Below are positions 18,502-27,145 of a DNA stretch of 64,000 bases, one piece after another. The position numbers and the translations under genes are program-made. How positions within the stretch are numbered: the first letter of the stretch is position 1; each line of letters begins with the position of its first letter. This DNA comes from Ruminococcus sp. (GTDB lineage Bacteria; Bacillota; Clostridia; Oscillospirales; Ruminococcaceae), in assembly GCA_029060305.1 (NCBI GenBank), contig JAIDUG010000036.1:1-64000 (forward strand), written 5' to 3'. The notes under the pieces are model-generated. The model was not told the origin of the DNA. It searched no databases and saw only the letters and a program-made list of their open reading frames with translations.

Positions 18502-19332
18502 ATGAATATTATTGAAAAAGAAATACAGGCAACCGATTACCTTACTAAATCAAATCTTCCATCAAGCGATTACGTTATCAATCCCTATGTAGGTTGTCCT
18601 CACGGTTGTATGTACTGTTATGCGCGATTTATGAAAAGATTTACGAATCACAGCGAGAAATGGGGCGATTTTATCGACATTAAAAAGTGTTCAAAGAACA
18701 TAAATATAAAAAAACTTACCGGTAAAACCGTTTTTTTATCCTCCGTAACAGACTGCTACAACCGCTATGAGGAAAAATACTGTCTGACCAGAAAAATTTT
18801 GGAGCAGTTGCAGTATGCCGATTGTACGATCAATATATCGACCAAGTCGGATCTTATACTGCGTGATATTGATTTTCTAAAGAAAATGAAAGATCTTAAA
18901 GTAGCTATGTCAGTGAATACTTTAGACGAGAATGTTAAAAATGATATGGACAAAGCAAGCAGTATTGCTGACCGTTTATATGCTCTTAAGGAGCTTCACA
19001 GAAATAATATCTATACCGTTTTATTTATGTCGCCTATCATACCTGGATTGACCGATTTCAGACAGATTATCGAGGAATCTGCTCATTTTATAGATGAGTA
19101 CTGGATGGAGAACCTCAATTTGCGCGGTGAATACAAAGCAAGCATTCTCAATTATATCAATGAAAAATTTCCTCAGTATTCGGAGCTGTATAAGAGCATT
19201 TACGTTAAAAAAGATAACGGTTACTGGGAGTCACTTTCAATGGAGATTGAGGAATATTGTAAATCTAGAAATATTAACTATATTAATTTCTTCTATCATG
19301 ATAAGCTAGTTCAGAAAAAATCAAATAAATAA
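18502..19332 (+). CDS. Radical-SAM protein of the spore-photoproduct-lyase-like family
   Basis: Radical S-adenosylmethionine enzyme of 276 residues. The [4Fe-4S] motif is CPHGCMYC (C32, C36, C39), the C-x3-C-x2-C signature. The surrounding NPYVGCPHGCMYCYARF is typical of SplB-related proteins annotated as DNA-repair photolyase-like radical-SAM proteins. Sequence after the motif fits a partial TIM barrel (TVFLSSVTDCYNRYE; SPIIPGLTDF). True spore photoproduct lyase activity cannot be claimed. The start follows AGAGGAG and the gene has its own promoter. It lies inside the direct-repeat-bounded cassette. Confidence 0.85.
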   Translation: MNIIEKEIQATDYLTKSNLPSSDYVINPYVGCPHGCMYCYARFMKRFTNHSEKWGDFIDIKKCSKNINIKKLTGKTVFLSSVTDCYNRYEEKYCLTRKILEQLQYADCTINISTKSDLILRDIDFLKKMKDLKVAMSVNTLDENVKNDMDKASSIADRLYALKELHRNNIYTVLFMSPIIPGLTDFRQIIEESAHFIDEYWMENLNLRGEYKASILNYINEKFPQYSELYKSIYVKKDNGYWESLSMEIEEYCKSRNINYINFFYHDKLVQKKSNK

Positions 19333-19646
19333 AATTATTTTATTTTGACTTGTGCATCAGTTGTTCGGGAACGTGCTGAGCGAGAAAAAATGGTTCTTAT
19401 GGAGATTGATGATTTCTTTCAGTTGGGGTAATGATCTTAAATTTTGAAGTAATAACCTTTCTTCATTCAATTTTTAATCTTTTTCGCAGAGAGTGTGTAT
19501 TGAGTAATATAGCGAGTTTCTCGTGGTTCTGAACAAGAAAGTTAACAATTTATGATATAATATCAAAAGAAAACGTGAAATGCAAAAGAAAACGCACCTC
19601 AAATTGTATCAAAATAAGCGTTCTTTGGCAGAAATCCTCGTAAACA
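19333..19646. other. Non-coding stretch inside the repeat-bounded cassette
   Basis: About 310 bases without a believable gene. It contains a TATGATATAATAT word near 19552 and two AAAAGAAAACG words (about 19565-19592), otherwise nothing recognisable. Confidence 0.4.
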
Positions 19647-19753
19647 CGTTGTTTGCGAGAATTAGTTTTTATTTACATAACGGAAATTAATACTTCGTAC
19701 CCTTACCATACCCTTACCGAGTTTTGAGTTTATGGGTATGGGGCTATTTTTTA
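19647..19753 (+). repeat. Direct repeat copy 2 flanking a defence cassette
   Basis: Ungapped partner of 13842-13948 in the same orientation. The last 55 bases are the best conserved and again form the CCATACCC/GGGTATGG hairpin with a T run. Unlike copy 1, no tRNA-like sequence lies upstream. Confidence 0.8.
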
Positions 19754-19793
19754 TGTGTTTTATGTTAATTTGTGTTAACGATAATATTCAGTA

Positions 19794-20090
19794 TCAGCAT
19801 TCCCACTGACATAGTTTAAGGTCAACGTTTCCATTGCTTTTGAAAATTATTCCCTCGTCTTTGAGAAGTTCTGTCTGTTCCTTCCAGTGGGGAGCAGGTC
19901 GTCCTGTATGGTTTACCACACGGTGACAGGGATAGCTACCATAGTATTCGGACATACTTAGGACTTTACCAACAAGTCTTGAATTTCTTTCCCTGCCGAT
20001 AAGCCTTGCAATTTGTCCATATGTGGCGACTTTGCCTTTTGGTATTTCCTCAACAACTGCAAGTATTTCGTAAATCAAATTTTCATTCAT
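19794..20090 (-). CDS. O6-alkylguanine-DNA alkyltransferase-like (MGMT) protein
   Basis: A 98-residue protein consisting of only the DNA-binding/active-site domain of methylated-DNA-cysteine methyltransferases. The active-site motif PCHRV (54-58) keeps the acceptor Cys55, so it may accept alkyl groups rather than just bind damage as Cys-less alkyltransferase-like proteins do. The helix-turn-helix segment VATYGQIARLIG is standard. The ATG at 20090 is chosen from family alignment; the longer frame adds a non-conserved tail, and no good ribosome site is visible. It repairs or flags alkylated guanine. It stands just outside the direct repeat. Confidence 0.85.
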   Translation of the reverse strand: MNENLIYEILAVVEEIPKGKVATYGQIARLIGRERNSRLVGKVLSMSEYYGSYPCHRVVNHTGRPAPHWKEQTELLKDEGIIFKSNGNVDLKLCQWEC

Positions 20091-20279
20091 AATATCGTAT
20101 CTTATAAAAATTGTTATATATAGTATATCATAAAATCTATAATAATGCAAGAATATTTATATGATTTTTAATAATTAAAATTTATAAATCACTTGCAATA
20201 ATTTGAAAAATATGGTATAATTAAAATACCATATAATAATTATATGGTAAAAAACATACTATCAAGGAATGTGCTTTAA

Positions 20280-20787
20280 ATGAGTGTCAAAGTTTTAAAG
20301 TGTGATAAGTACAGAAATCTATATGAAAGTATGTTTACATCGTATCTTTCAACATTAAAAGATGAATATCCTTTAGAAGCTTGCAGAAAGTTCATACCTG
20401 AAAAAGTCGGAAACAGCAGACAGTATATTTCTGATTTTGTGTGAGATGATTATGAAAACTGGCATACAGGATATTCATATTTTATAGCATCGTTGTCTGC
20501 GTCTTCCAAAATAGCAATGATTTTTCATCTGTCAGCTGGTCAGAAACATGATGCACCACAAGGCAGAAATCCAATAGAATCGATATATTCCTATGATAAT
20601 CATTATCTTCTTATGGACAGAGCATATGAAGATGACAGGACACGGACTCTCGCTGTACAGCAAGGGTTTATTCCTGTTGTACCTTCAGAAAAGTTTTTAC
20701 CCGTTATGATAAATTTGATGTTATTTATTCTTCTGTTGTTTCTCTTGCTATGATTTTTGATGATATTTTAATGTGAACTCACTCTAA
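20280..20787 (+). pseudogene. IS5-like transposase remnant with one terminal repeat
   Basis: Fragments of a DDE transposase. A short plus-strand frame from 20280 ends at a TGA near 20442. From about 20493 there follows IAMIFHLSAGQKHDAPQGR and then LLMDRAYEDDRTR, the block carrying the second catalytic Asp of IS5-type enzymes. The C-terminal part is in yet another frame (FDVIYSSVVSLAMIF). The 3' end, GATATTTTAATGTGAACTCA (from 20762), matches the right end of the small element at 42291-42463, defining the terminal repeat. The first part (MSVKVLKCDKYRNLYES) looks foreign to the family, so the 5' end of the element is lost. It is inactive. Confidence 0.75.
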
Positions 20788-20905
20788 AATACATATCAAT
20801 ATAAAAAAATTTGCAGTAATGATTTTATCTGACGTTATTGCCGGAGACCTTGTTATATTGGTGATGATTCTGTTTATTGCAATTAAGAATATATAGTTAC
20901 TTATT

Positions 20906-20952
20906 AAATTCCGGTTTATTATCTGATACGATTCAGAAATAAACCGGAAATT
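20906..20952. repeat. Palindromic repeat, inverted copy of 43242-43289
   Basis: A stem of TTCCGGTTTATT with its complement around a CTGATACGATTCAG-type centre. An essentially identical sequence occurs in opposite orientation at 43242-43289. Here it lies 3' of the repeat lipoprotein gene and probably acts as its terminator. Confidence 0.75.
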
Positions 20953-20963
20953 TTTATATAAAT

Positions 20964-21989
20964 TCAATTGTCTACAGGTAAATAGTTTTTTTCGTACCAT
21001 TCGTATATCTCGTTTAAGTCTTCGCAATCAGAATAAAGTCCTTCTGTACATTCATTTTTTTGTATAACCTGTAATCTGACTTCTTCGTTTGCGTCATAAT
21101 ACACACCATACCAACTGTAAGAATCCGTCACAACATCCGGCAACGTGTCAGGATATACTATATTACAATCGTTCTGACTTATCGCATTACACAACTTTTT
21201 ATAGTTGCTTTGTACTTCTTCCGGATTGTATGATTTAATTCTTTTAACTCTGCCGTCAAGATTTCCCGACTTGTATTCTTCAATAAGTTCTTTAATACTT
21301 AAATTGCAAACTTCCTTGTCGTCAGACGTATAACAATTGCCGTTACTGTCAGTAAATTCAATCTGTATATATCCGTCATAATTGTAATTGCTGTATGCAC
21401 GTTCCAAAAAAACTATATCGGGTATCTTCATTGATACAGAAACCTTTGAATCGGCTATATAACTATCAGTATACCATTTATATATATCGTTTATTTCGTC
21501 GCAATCTGAATAAAGTCCTGTGTCACATTCACTTTTATGGATAACCTGTAATTTGACTTCTTGATTTTCGTCGTAATACAGACCGTACCAGCTGTAAGAA
21601 TCAGACTCAACGTCAGGCAACATTTCAGGATTTACTATCTTGCAATCGTTCTGACTTACTGCATTACATAACTTTTCATAGTTGCTTTGTACTTCTTCCG
21701 GATTGCGTGAATTATACTTCATAATCTTATCTTGCAAACTTCCGGACGTGTATTTATCAATAAGTTTTTCAACACCTAAATTACATACTTCCTTGTCGTC
21801 AGACGTATAACAATTACCGTTACTGTCAGTAAATGTAATCTGTATAAAGCCGTCATTGTTATTGTATACACGTTCCATAAAAACTATATCAGGCATATTC
21901 AACGGAACTTCTTCAGAATCATTTTTAATATCTTTTCCGCAACCTGTAAGCGTAATCAAAGTCAACAATACTATAAAAAACTTCCTCAT
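20964..21989 (-). CDS. Lipoprotein with two tandem repeats
   Basis: Surface lipoprotein of 341 residues. The ATG at 21989 gives a signal peptide ending in the lipobox LTGC; the longer frame starts inside the preceding gene. The mature protein is two tandem copies of about 150 residues, each with MPDIVFMER or IPDIVFLER, FTDSNGNCYTSDDKEVCN, PEEVQSNY and SYSWYG blocks. Four conserved Cys per repeat suggest disulphides outside the cell. No family is recognised. It starts one base after the beta-propeller gene stop, so translation is coupled, and is the third gene of the sigma-factor operon. A damaged copy of its last 60 residues lies at 42466-42660. Confidence 0.85.
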   Translation of the reverse strand: MRKFFIVLLTLITLTGCGKDIKNDSEEVPLNMPDIVFMERVYNNNDGFIQITFTDSNGNCYTSDDKEVCNLGVEKLIDKYTSGSLQDKIMKYNSRNPEEVQSNYEKLCNAVSQNDCKIVNPEMLPDVESDSYSWYGLYYDENQEVKLQVIHKSECDTGLYSDCDEINDIYKWYTDSYIADSKVSVSMKIPDIVFLERAYSNYNYDGYIQIEFTDSNGNCYTSDDKEVCNLSIKELIEEYKSGNLDGRVKRIKSYNPEEVQSNYKKLCNAISQNDCNIVYPDTLPDVVTDSYSWYGVYYDANEEVRLQVIQKNECTEGLYSDCEDLNEIYEWYEKNYLPVDN

Positions 21990-21990
21990 A

Positions 21991-24375
21991 TTAAAAATCA
22001 ACTCTGTCGCATTCGGTAATAGTCGCAATATCAGCCGATATGAACTTATCACCCGACAATGCGTAAACATAGTCACCTATATATACTGCTCTGCTGAAAC
22101 CTTCAATCCACGCATTGTTTTCCGTACTGCTTATTTCGCCTTTGAAAGTAAATTCGCTGTCGTCGAATGAGAAGAACATATATTTAGCAGTATTATCCCA
22201 TTCTGTTTTAGAAACATCATAAGCATATTTTTCAAGTGTAACAGGAATACCAATCAGATTTTTTTCAGGAGCTATTAACAACGCTTTGCGTTCCCATACA
22301 GCTTCAGAATATAACCATTCGTCATCAGACCTGTCAAGCGTATATGTTGCAACAGCATTGAGATTATAAGGGTCGGAGTTATCAAACATTGTGAGTTTTA
22401 TACCTGTTTCAATACCGTCTTCGTCAGCGTTTACGCCGAATCCCAGTAACAAACCGTCATCCCATTCCTGCATATACGTACTATAACCCAGTATCTTAAA
22501 TTCGTCAAGAATAGTTGGATTAGTCGGGTCGCTGAGGTCTATCGCAAACAACGGGTCTGTCTGTTCGTAAGTTACAACGTATGCAATGTCACCGCTGAAT
22601 TTTACAGACTTTATTGTCTCGTCAACTCCGAAATCTGAAACACTTCCCACAACATTCAAGTCCATATCAAGAACGTATAACCTGTTATCTCTTTTAACAA
22701 GTTGCTGTGAATAGTAACCGTCTTCTTCTATGCCTGCTGACATAAGTTTGTCTTTTATTTTTTCCCACGATGACTGATTATCTTCATTGTAGTAGCTGTG
22801 GTAGACTTCTTCATATTCGTCATTTGTGACCGCAATCCTGAAATAACCGTTATACTCACTCATTGAAAACTGGTCATTTATACGTCCCTCAACTGTTCCT
22901 GACGCTTCCGGAGTAATCACACCGCCGTTTATTGAAATACGTGTAATATCAGTATCTTCCCAGCCGTAAGTTGTATACATATTATTACCTGAACAGTATA
23001 TTTTGCCTGTATATCCCGCAAGTGCCTTTGTATCGACTGCTGAAAAAGTTCCCGACTGTGTAAGGTCAATACTTCCGATAACCGTATAACTCAGATTATA
23101 CATATCTTCAAACTTTTCCTCAGGAAGTAATATGTCCCCTGCCGGAATACATTCTATATTTTCCGACAATCCACAAGCAGGAATATATCTTTCAATATCC
23201 TCTGGAGTATCTATTCTGTAGAAATTCCATGACGAATAACCGGTTATGAGATACATATAGCCCTCCGGACTTATACGGACATCATTATAATCGCCCTCCT
23301 GATAGTACGTATCAATAAGTTGTGGAGTTTCCTCGTTGGTGTAGAATGTCACAAAACAAGAATTTTTCCAATTGTAATCATCATCGGCAGTATTATAACC
23401 GTTTACAGTACCGAGTACTATCAACATATCGTTATATAAATACATATCCTGTACATATACATCTGTTTCGTAGTCTTCACCTAAAAATCCGGAAACAGTA
23501 TTGTCAAGATTTATTTTTCCCGAATTTGTAAACATTCCGTTATCGACAGTCGCATAATTGACAGACCCTGTATCGTCTTTGTAGTTGTTATAGACATAGT
23601 ATATATTTTTTCCGTCAGTCTTTACAATGTCAGCCTCAAGTACATTTTCTTCCTGATTGTAAGTTTCGGAAAAATCCGTACCTGCTCCTGTTTCTGAATC
23701 TGTTGGTACAGCTCCACCGTCTGCTTCCATTTCCGGCGGAGCTGTTACCGGTTCTGTAATGAGTTCTGATTTTTCGGATTCAGCAATTGCACCCTGAAAT
23801 ATTTCACCATTAACTTCTGCCGGAGCTTCGTCAAATGCTTCTTCATATTCAACGTCGTCATATGCAAAATCTGAAAATGTGTCTGCCGGTACTGCACCGT
23901 CTGCTGTTTCAGCAATATCCATATTATCTGCATATATACCAAAGGTTCTTAATGTATCCCCTTTGCTTTTTCGATTATCTGCTACTTCCTTGAAAAGCGT
24001 GTAAATCTGTTCATAATTTTCAGCACCTGTCATATAACTGCCTGTATTCGCCAACTGCTGAATATCCTCATCCTGAATATCCTCATCTTGAATATCTTCG
24101 TCTATAACACTTTTGCTTGTTGTTTTAGGTATTATTGACATATCAGCAGGACAGTTTACTTCTTTAGTATTTATGTTCGTGTATGCAAGAGTACCGCCTG
24201 CAATTACAGCAAGTGAAGCAACTAATGCCCCCACACGTCCTGCAACGCTTATATTACCACGTTTTTTTGACGGTGCTTTTTCGTCAAGCATTTTCTTTAT
24301 ATTCTGTGGTTCAAGCTCTTTCGGAACTTCTTCGTTTTCAAGAGCCTTTTTTATTTTATCGTCGTTCTTACTCAT
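21991..24375 (-). CDS. Membrane-anchored beta-propeller protein, possible anti-sigma factor
   Basis: A 794-residue protein. An acidic and basic cytoplasmic head of about 45 residues (KKALENEEVPKELEPQN) precedes one membrane helix (VGALVASLAVIAGGTLAY). Then comes an acidic linker with three DEDIQ units encoded by 15-bp tandem repeats (24058-24102), and a large extracellular domain matching the C-terminal beta-propeller family (PF09826 type). It lies 15 bases after an ECF sigma factor, with a GGAG site. Cytoplasmic head, single span and sigma-factor partner suggest an anti-sigma role sensing an external signal through the propeller. That role is inference from context; the propeller assignment is firmer. 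Confidence 0.85.
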   Translation of the reverse strand: MSKNDDKIKKALENEEVPKELEPQNIKKMLDEKAPSKKRGNISVAGRVGALVASLAVIAGGTLAYTNINTKEVNCPADMSIIPKTTSKSVIDEDIQDEDIQDEDIQQLANTGSYMTGAENYEQIYTLFKEVADNRKSKGDTLRTFGIYADNMDIAETADGAVPADTFSDFAYDDVEYEEAFDEAPAEVNGEIFQGAIAESEKSELITEPVTAPPEMEADGGAVPTDSETGAGTDFSETYNQEENVLEADIVKTDGKNIYYVYNNYKDDTGSVNYATVDNGMFTNSGKINLDNTVSGFLGEDYETDVYVQDMYLYNDMLIVLGTVNGYNTADDDYNWKNSCFVTFYTNEETPQLIDTYYQEGDYNDVRISPEGYMYLITGYSSWNFYRIDTPEDIERYIPACGLSENIECIPAGDILLPEEKFEDMYNLSYTVIGSIDLTQSGTFSAVDTKALAGYTGKIYCSGNNMYTTYGWEDTDITRISINGGVITPEASGTVEGRINDQFSMSEYNGYFRIAVTNDEYEEVYHSYYNEDNQSSWEKIKDKLMSAGIEEDGYYSQQLVKRDNRLYVLDMDLNVVGSVSDFGVDETIKSVKFSGDIAYVVTYEQTDPLFAIDLSDPTNPTILDEFKILGYSTYMQEWDDGLLLGFGVNADEDGIETGIKLTMFDNSDPYNLNAVATYTLDRSDDEWLYSEAVWERKALLIAPEKNLIGIPVTLEKYAYDVSKTEWDNTAKYMFFSFDDSEFTFKGEISSTENNAWIEGFSRAVYIGDYVYALSGDKFISADIATITECDRVDF

Positions 24376-24390
24376 AAAAAATACTCCTCT

Positions 24391-24900
24391 CTATATTTCG
24401 GGGGTAAGTTCAAGACGTAGTTTTTCCTTTATCCTCGACAGTTTCGACCGCACTGTACCGGACTTTACATCACATATTTCTGAAATTTCGTCGCTTGTAT
24501 ATCCGCCGAGTACCGACATTGAAAGCATCAGTCTTGATTCACTGTCAAGTTTATTGAGAGCCTCTTTCAACTCCACAGAATCATAATCAAAGTTGTTTAT
24601 TTCGGGAAAATCTTCATTCAGTTCTTCCGTTGTATTGAAATATTCTTTTTGTTTGCGTTTTATCTTTGCGGAAAGTATCTTCATAATCCAACTCCTGAAT
24701 TTTTCTGGTTGTCTCAGCTTGTCTATTGAACAGTATGCGTCCAGTACGGTATCGCTTACAACGTCGCTTGCATCATGGGGATTCCTCAGACTATAAAGTG
24801 CTATATGGTACAAATCCTTGTAAACGGTTTCGTAAAGTCTTGAAAAAGCCTCGGTACTTCCTTTTTTAGCGAGTTTCACATCTGCGGAAAAATCTTTCAT
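24391..24900 (-). CDS. ECF-type RNA polymerase sigma factor
   Basis: Extracytoplasmic-function sigma factor of 169 residues. ATG 24900 follows GAGGTG; the upstream extension has no site. Region 2 lies in the first half (LYHIALYSLRNPHDASDVVSD, then FRSWIMKI) and region 4 at the end (LDSESRLMLSMSVLGGYTSDEISEI). It is first in an operon with the beta-propeller protein and the lipoprotein. The upstream DNA contains AACCTTTT near 24945 and a GAAACGTTTC palindrome (24918-24927), which may be an autoregulated promoter or operator, though the spacing is not diagnostic. Confidence 0.92.
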   Translation of the reverse strand: MKDFSADVKLAKKGSTEAFSRLYETVYKDLYHIALYSLRNPHDASDVVSDTVLDAYCSIDKLRQPEKFRSWIMKILSAKIKRKQKEYFNTTEELNEDFPEINNFDYDSVELKEALNKLDSESRLMLSMSVLGGYTSDEISEICDVKSGTVRSKLSRIKEKLRLELTPEI

Positions 24901-25042
24901 CTGTATCACCTCTTTTTGAAACGTTTCATTTATCAAGTGTCGGAAAAGGTTGAAATCGTTGCACGGAAACAAAAAAATCGGCTATATGCACAAATTTCCA
25001 TAGTGAAAACTGTACATACAGCCGAAAAATATTATTCAGTTA

Positions 25043-25999
25043 TCAAGCGTTTGCACGTCCGAGGAATGCAGCACCGATAATTCCTGCATCATTTCCGAGT
25101 TTTGCAATAACGATTTCCGTATTCTTTTCAGAATCACGTGTGAATACTTCCTGCTTAACGAGTTCTTTAACAGGGAGAAGAAGAGGGTCGCCCTCATTGC
25201 ACACGCCACCGCCGATACAGAGTATATCAGGCTGGAAAATGTTGATAGTATTTGTGATACCTGCTGCGAGGTACTTTATATACTTGTCAACTACAACTTT
25301 TGCCGGATTATCGCCTGCTCTCATAGCGTCGAAAGATGTACGTGCTGTAACTTTGCCTTTTTCTTCAGCCATTTTGTTCATAATGCTGTCGGGACATTCA
25401 GCCATAGCTTCTTTAGTCATTCTGATGAGACCTGTTGCGGAAGAATACGCTTCAAAACAGCCCTTTCTGCCACATGAACACTGTGCACCATCAACCTGTA
25501 CAACTGTATGACCGATTTCAGCACCTGCAAAATTTGAACCAGAATAAATTTTTCCGTCAATGATGATTCCACTGCCTACACCTGTTCCGAGAGTGATACA
25601 AACAGCATTCTTTGCACCCTTTGCTGCACCTGCAACGTATTCACCGTAAGCCGCTGCGTTAGCATCATTTTCAATGAAAACAGGTTTGTCAATAGATTCC
25701 TGAATGTACTTCACCATTGGTGTGTTTTTGAAACCGAGATTGCTTGCACGTTCAATAATACCTGTTGCACTGTTTGCGATACCGGGAGTGCCTACGCCTA
25801 TCCATTCAATCTGGTCAATTGTAAGATTAGCGTTTTTTGTTGCCTCAAGTGCCATTCTTGCCATATCGTCAGCAATTTCCTTTTCGGGACGTGGACAGTT
25901 TGTTTTTGTACTTGCCTTTGCGATAATGTTGTAGTTTTCGTCAACAACGCCTGCTACAATGTTAGTACCGCCAAGGTCAATTCCTATATAGTATTTCAT
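25043..25999 (-). CDS. glcK: ROK-family glucokinase
   Basis: Phosphorylates glucose to glucose 6-phosphate with ATP. The 318 residues fit the family. Visible motifs are the phosphate-binding DLGGTN near the N-terminus, GVGTPGI, the sugar-binding ENDANAAAYGEY, TLGTGVGSG and the ROK zinc motif CSCGRKGCFEAYSS. The ATG follows GGAGG. It lies apart from other sugar genes, with a spacer to the S-component gene upstream. Glucose is the expected substrate from family resemblance; related hexose specificity cannot be excluded. Confidence 0.92.
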   Translation of the reverse strand: MKYYIGIDLGGTNIVAGVVDENYNIIAKASTKTNCPRPEKEIADDMARMALEATKNANLTIDQIEWIGVGTPGIANSATGIIERASNLGFKNTPMVKYIQESIDKPVFIENDANAAAYGEYVAGAAKGAKNAVCITLGTGVGSGIIIDGKIYSGSNFAGAEIGHTVVQVDGAQCSCGRKGCFEAYSSATGLIRMTKEAMAECPDSIMNKMAEEKGKVTARTSFDAMRAGDNPAKVVVDKYIKYLAAGITNTINIFQPDILCIGGGVCNEGDPLLLPVKELVKQEVFTRDSEKNTEIVIAKLGNDAGIIGAAFLGRANA

Positions 26000-26058
26000 T
26001 ATAAAAATACCCTCCTTTGATTTATTTTCAGTCCGTTATAAACGGACAAAATATACTT

Positions 26059-26580
26059 TTATTTACGTTTCAAAACCGGAATACGTTTTATAATACATTC
26101 ATAGAGGACTACAGAAAAAGCACCGCCCATAATTCCTTGTACCGCAAATTCCGGAAGTGCTGTTATTGCAGAATATACCGATTTATACATAAATCCTGTG
26201 AAAATATCATAACCGGTTATCATTATAGTTTCTGAAATGATTACAGAAATTATTCTTGCAAAAGAAGAACTGAATTTCTTTGAACACAAATTATATACTC
26301 CATAAGCACAAAAAGCCATAAGAAATTTTATAACAAGTGTTGCAGGTGCATATATGTAACAACCCGATATTATATCCGCAAAAAGTGAACCGATTCCGCC
26401 AGCTACACCGCCATAAACTCCGCCGATAAGCCAGCCGGAAATATTAACAGCAGTATCGCCGAGATTTATATAACCTTTTGTTGCAGTAGGTATACGTATT
26501 GCAATAGTTGCAACTGTTGTCAGTGCCGTCAACATTCCTGTGAGTGTAAGTAAACTTATTCTTTCTTTATCTGATTTCAT
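26059..26580 (-). CDS. ECF transporter substrate-binding S component
   Basis: Integral membrane protein of 173 residues with about five or six hydrophobic helices, matching energy-coupling-factor S components. These bind a vitamin or similar small molecule and dock on a shared energising module. ATG 26580 follows GGGAG. The N-terminal LTALTTVATIAIRIP and the GYINLGDTAVNISGWL segment are typical. No transporter ATPase or T component is close, so it probably uses a module encoded elsewhere. The substrate cannot be deduced, and no riboswitch was recognised upstream. Confidence 0.85.
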   Translation of the reverse strand: MKSDKERISLLTLTGMLTALTTVATIAIRIPTATKGYINLGDTAVNISGWLIGGVYGGVAGGIGSLFADIISGCYIYAPATLVIKFLMAFCAYGVYNLCSKKFSSSFARIISVIISETIMITGYDIFTGFMYKSVYSAITALPEFAVQGIMGGAFSVVLYECIIKRIPVLKRK

Positions 26581-26633
26581 AGATAATCTCCCTTGTATGT
26601 TAAATTTCAATAAGAAAATAAAATAATGAACGA

Positions 26634-27116
26634 TTAGTTTTTATCTGTCAATTCTCTTATACGCTGAATATCTCCGTCTACATAACCTGTAGAAAAACCG
26701 AAATTAAGGTGACCGGTCTTGGTCATTCTGCCGATAAAAGCCATATCACCCATACTTTTTTCAACGGTAAACATCTCACTGGACTTTAATTCATTTTTTT
26801 CAATACGACAGGCAAAAATATATGCGGTACAATATATATCTGAACCCTCATGTTCTTCCGGTAAAGATATATGTATTATCTTTAAATTATTACCGAAATC
26901 CTTTTCAGTGAAAACAAACTGATTCTCAGTAAAATGTTTCGGGTTATCCTTAAAGAATGTTGAATTTCCGAAATCATCATAAAATAAATTAAAGACATTA
27001 CAAAGTATACTGCCACGGCTTTCACAAAGCATATTTATAAACTCAGTTCCCTTGCTTTCAAACATTGAAGGTATAACCCTGAAATCAAGTTTATAACGCA
27101 CATTATTTTTTTCCAT
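26634..27116 (-). CDS. Hypothetical protein
   Basis: A 160-residue soluble protein of unknown function. ATG 27116 follows GGAGG, and the longer frame would overlap the lysozyme gene. It has no signal peptide or membrane helix. Blocks such as LFYDDFGNSTFF and DIYCTAYIFACRIE suggest a mixed alpha/beta fold. It lies 29 bases after the GH25 gene in the same direction and is probably co-transcribed with it. Confidence 0.75.
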   Translation of the reverse strand: MEKNNVRYKLDFRVIPSMFESKGTEFINMLCESRGSILCNVFNLFYDDFGNSTFFKDNPKHFTENQFVFTEKDFGNNLKIIHISLPEEHEGSDIYCTAYIFACRIEKNELKSSEMFTVEKSMGDMAFIGRMTKTGHLNFGFSTGYVDGDIQRIRELTDKN

Positions 27117-27145
27117 AAACAAATCCTCCTTTAAATAATCATATT

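Noticed and set aside
8880-19400. Recurring words like GTGTTGAGTAAGCTGA near 8912, 9632, 13751 and 19372 as a possible repeat family
   Set aside because: The matches are short and differ at many positions; chance in AT-rich DNA is not excluded.
24900-24990. A firm ECF-sigma promoter upstream of the sigma-factor gene
   Set aside because: AACC and CGTTTC words are present, but their spacing is too wide to call a promoter with confidence.
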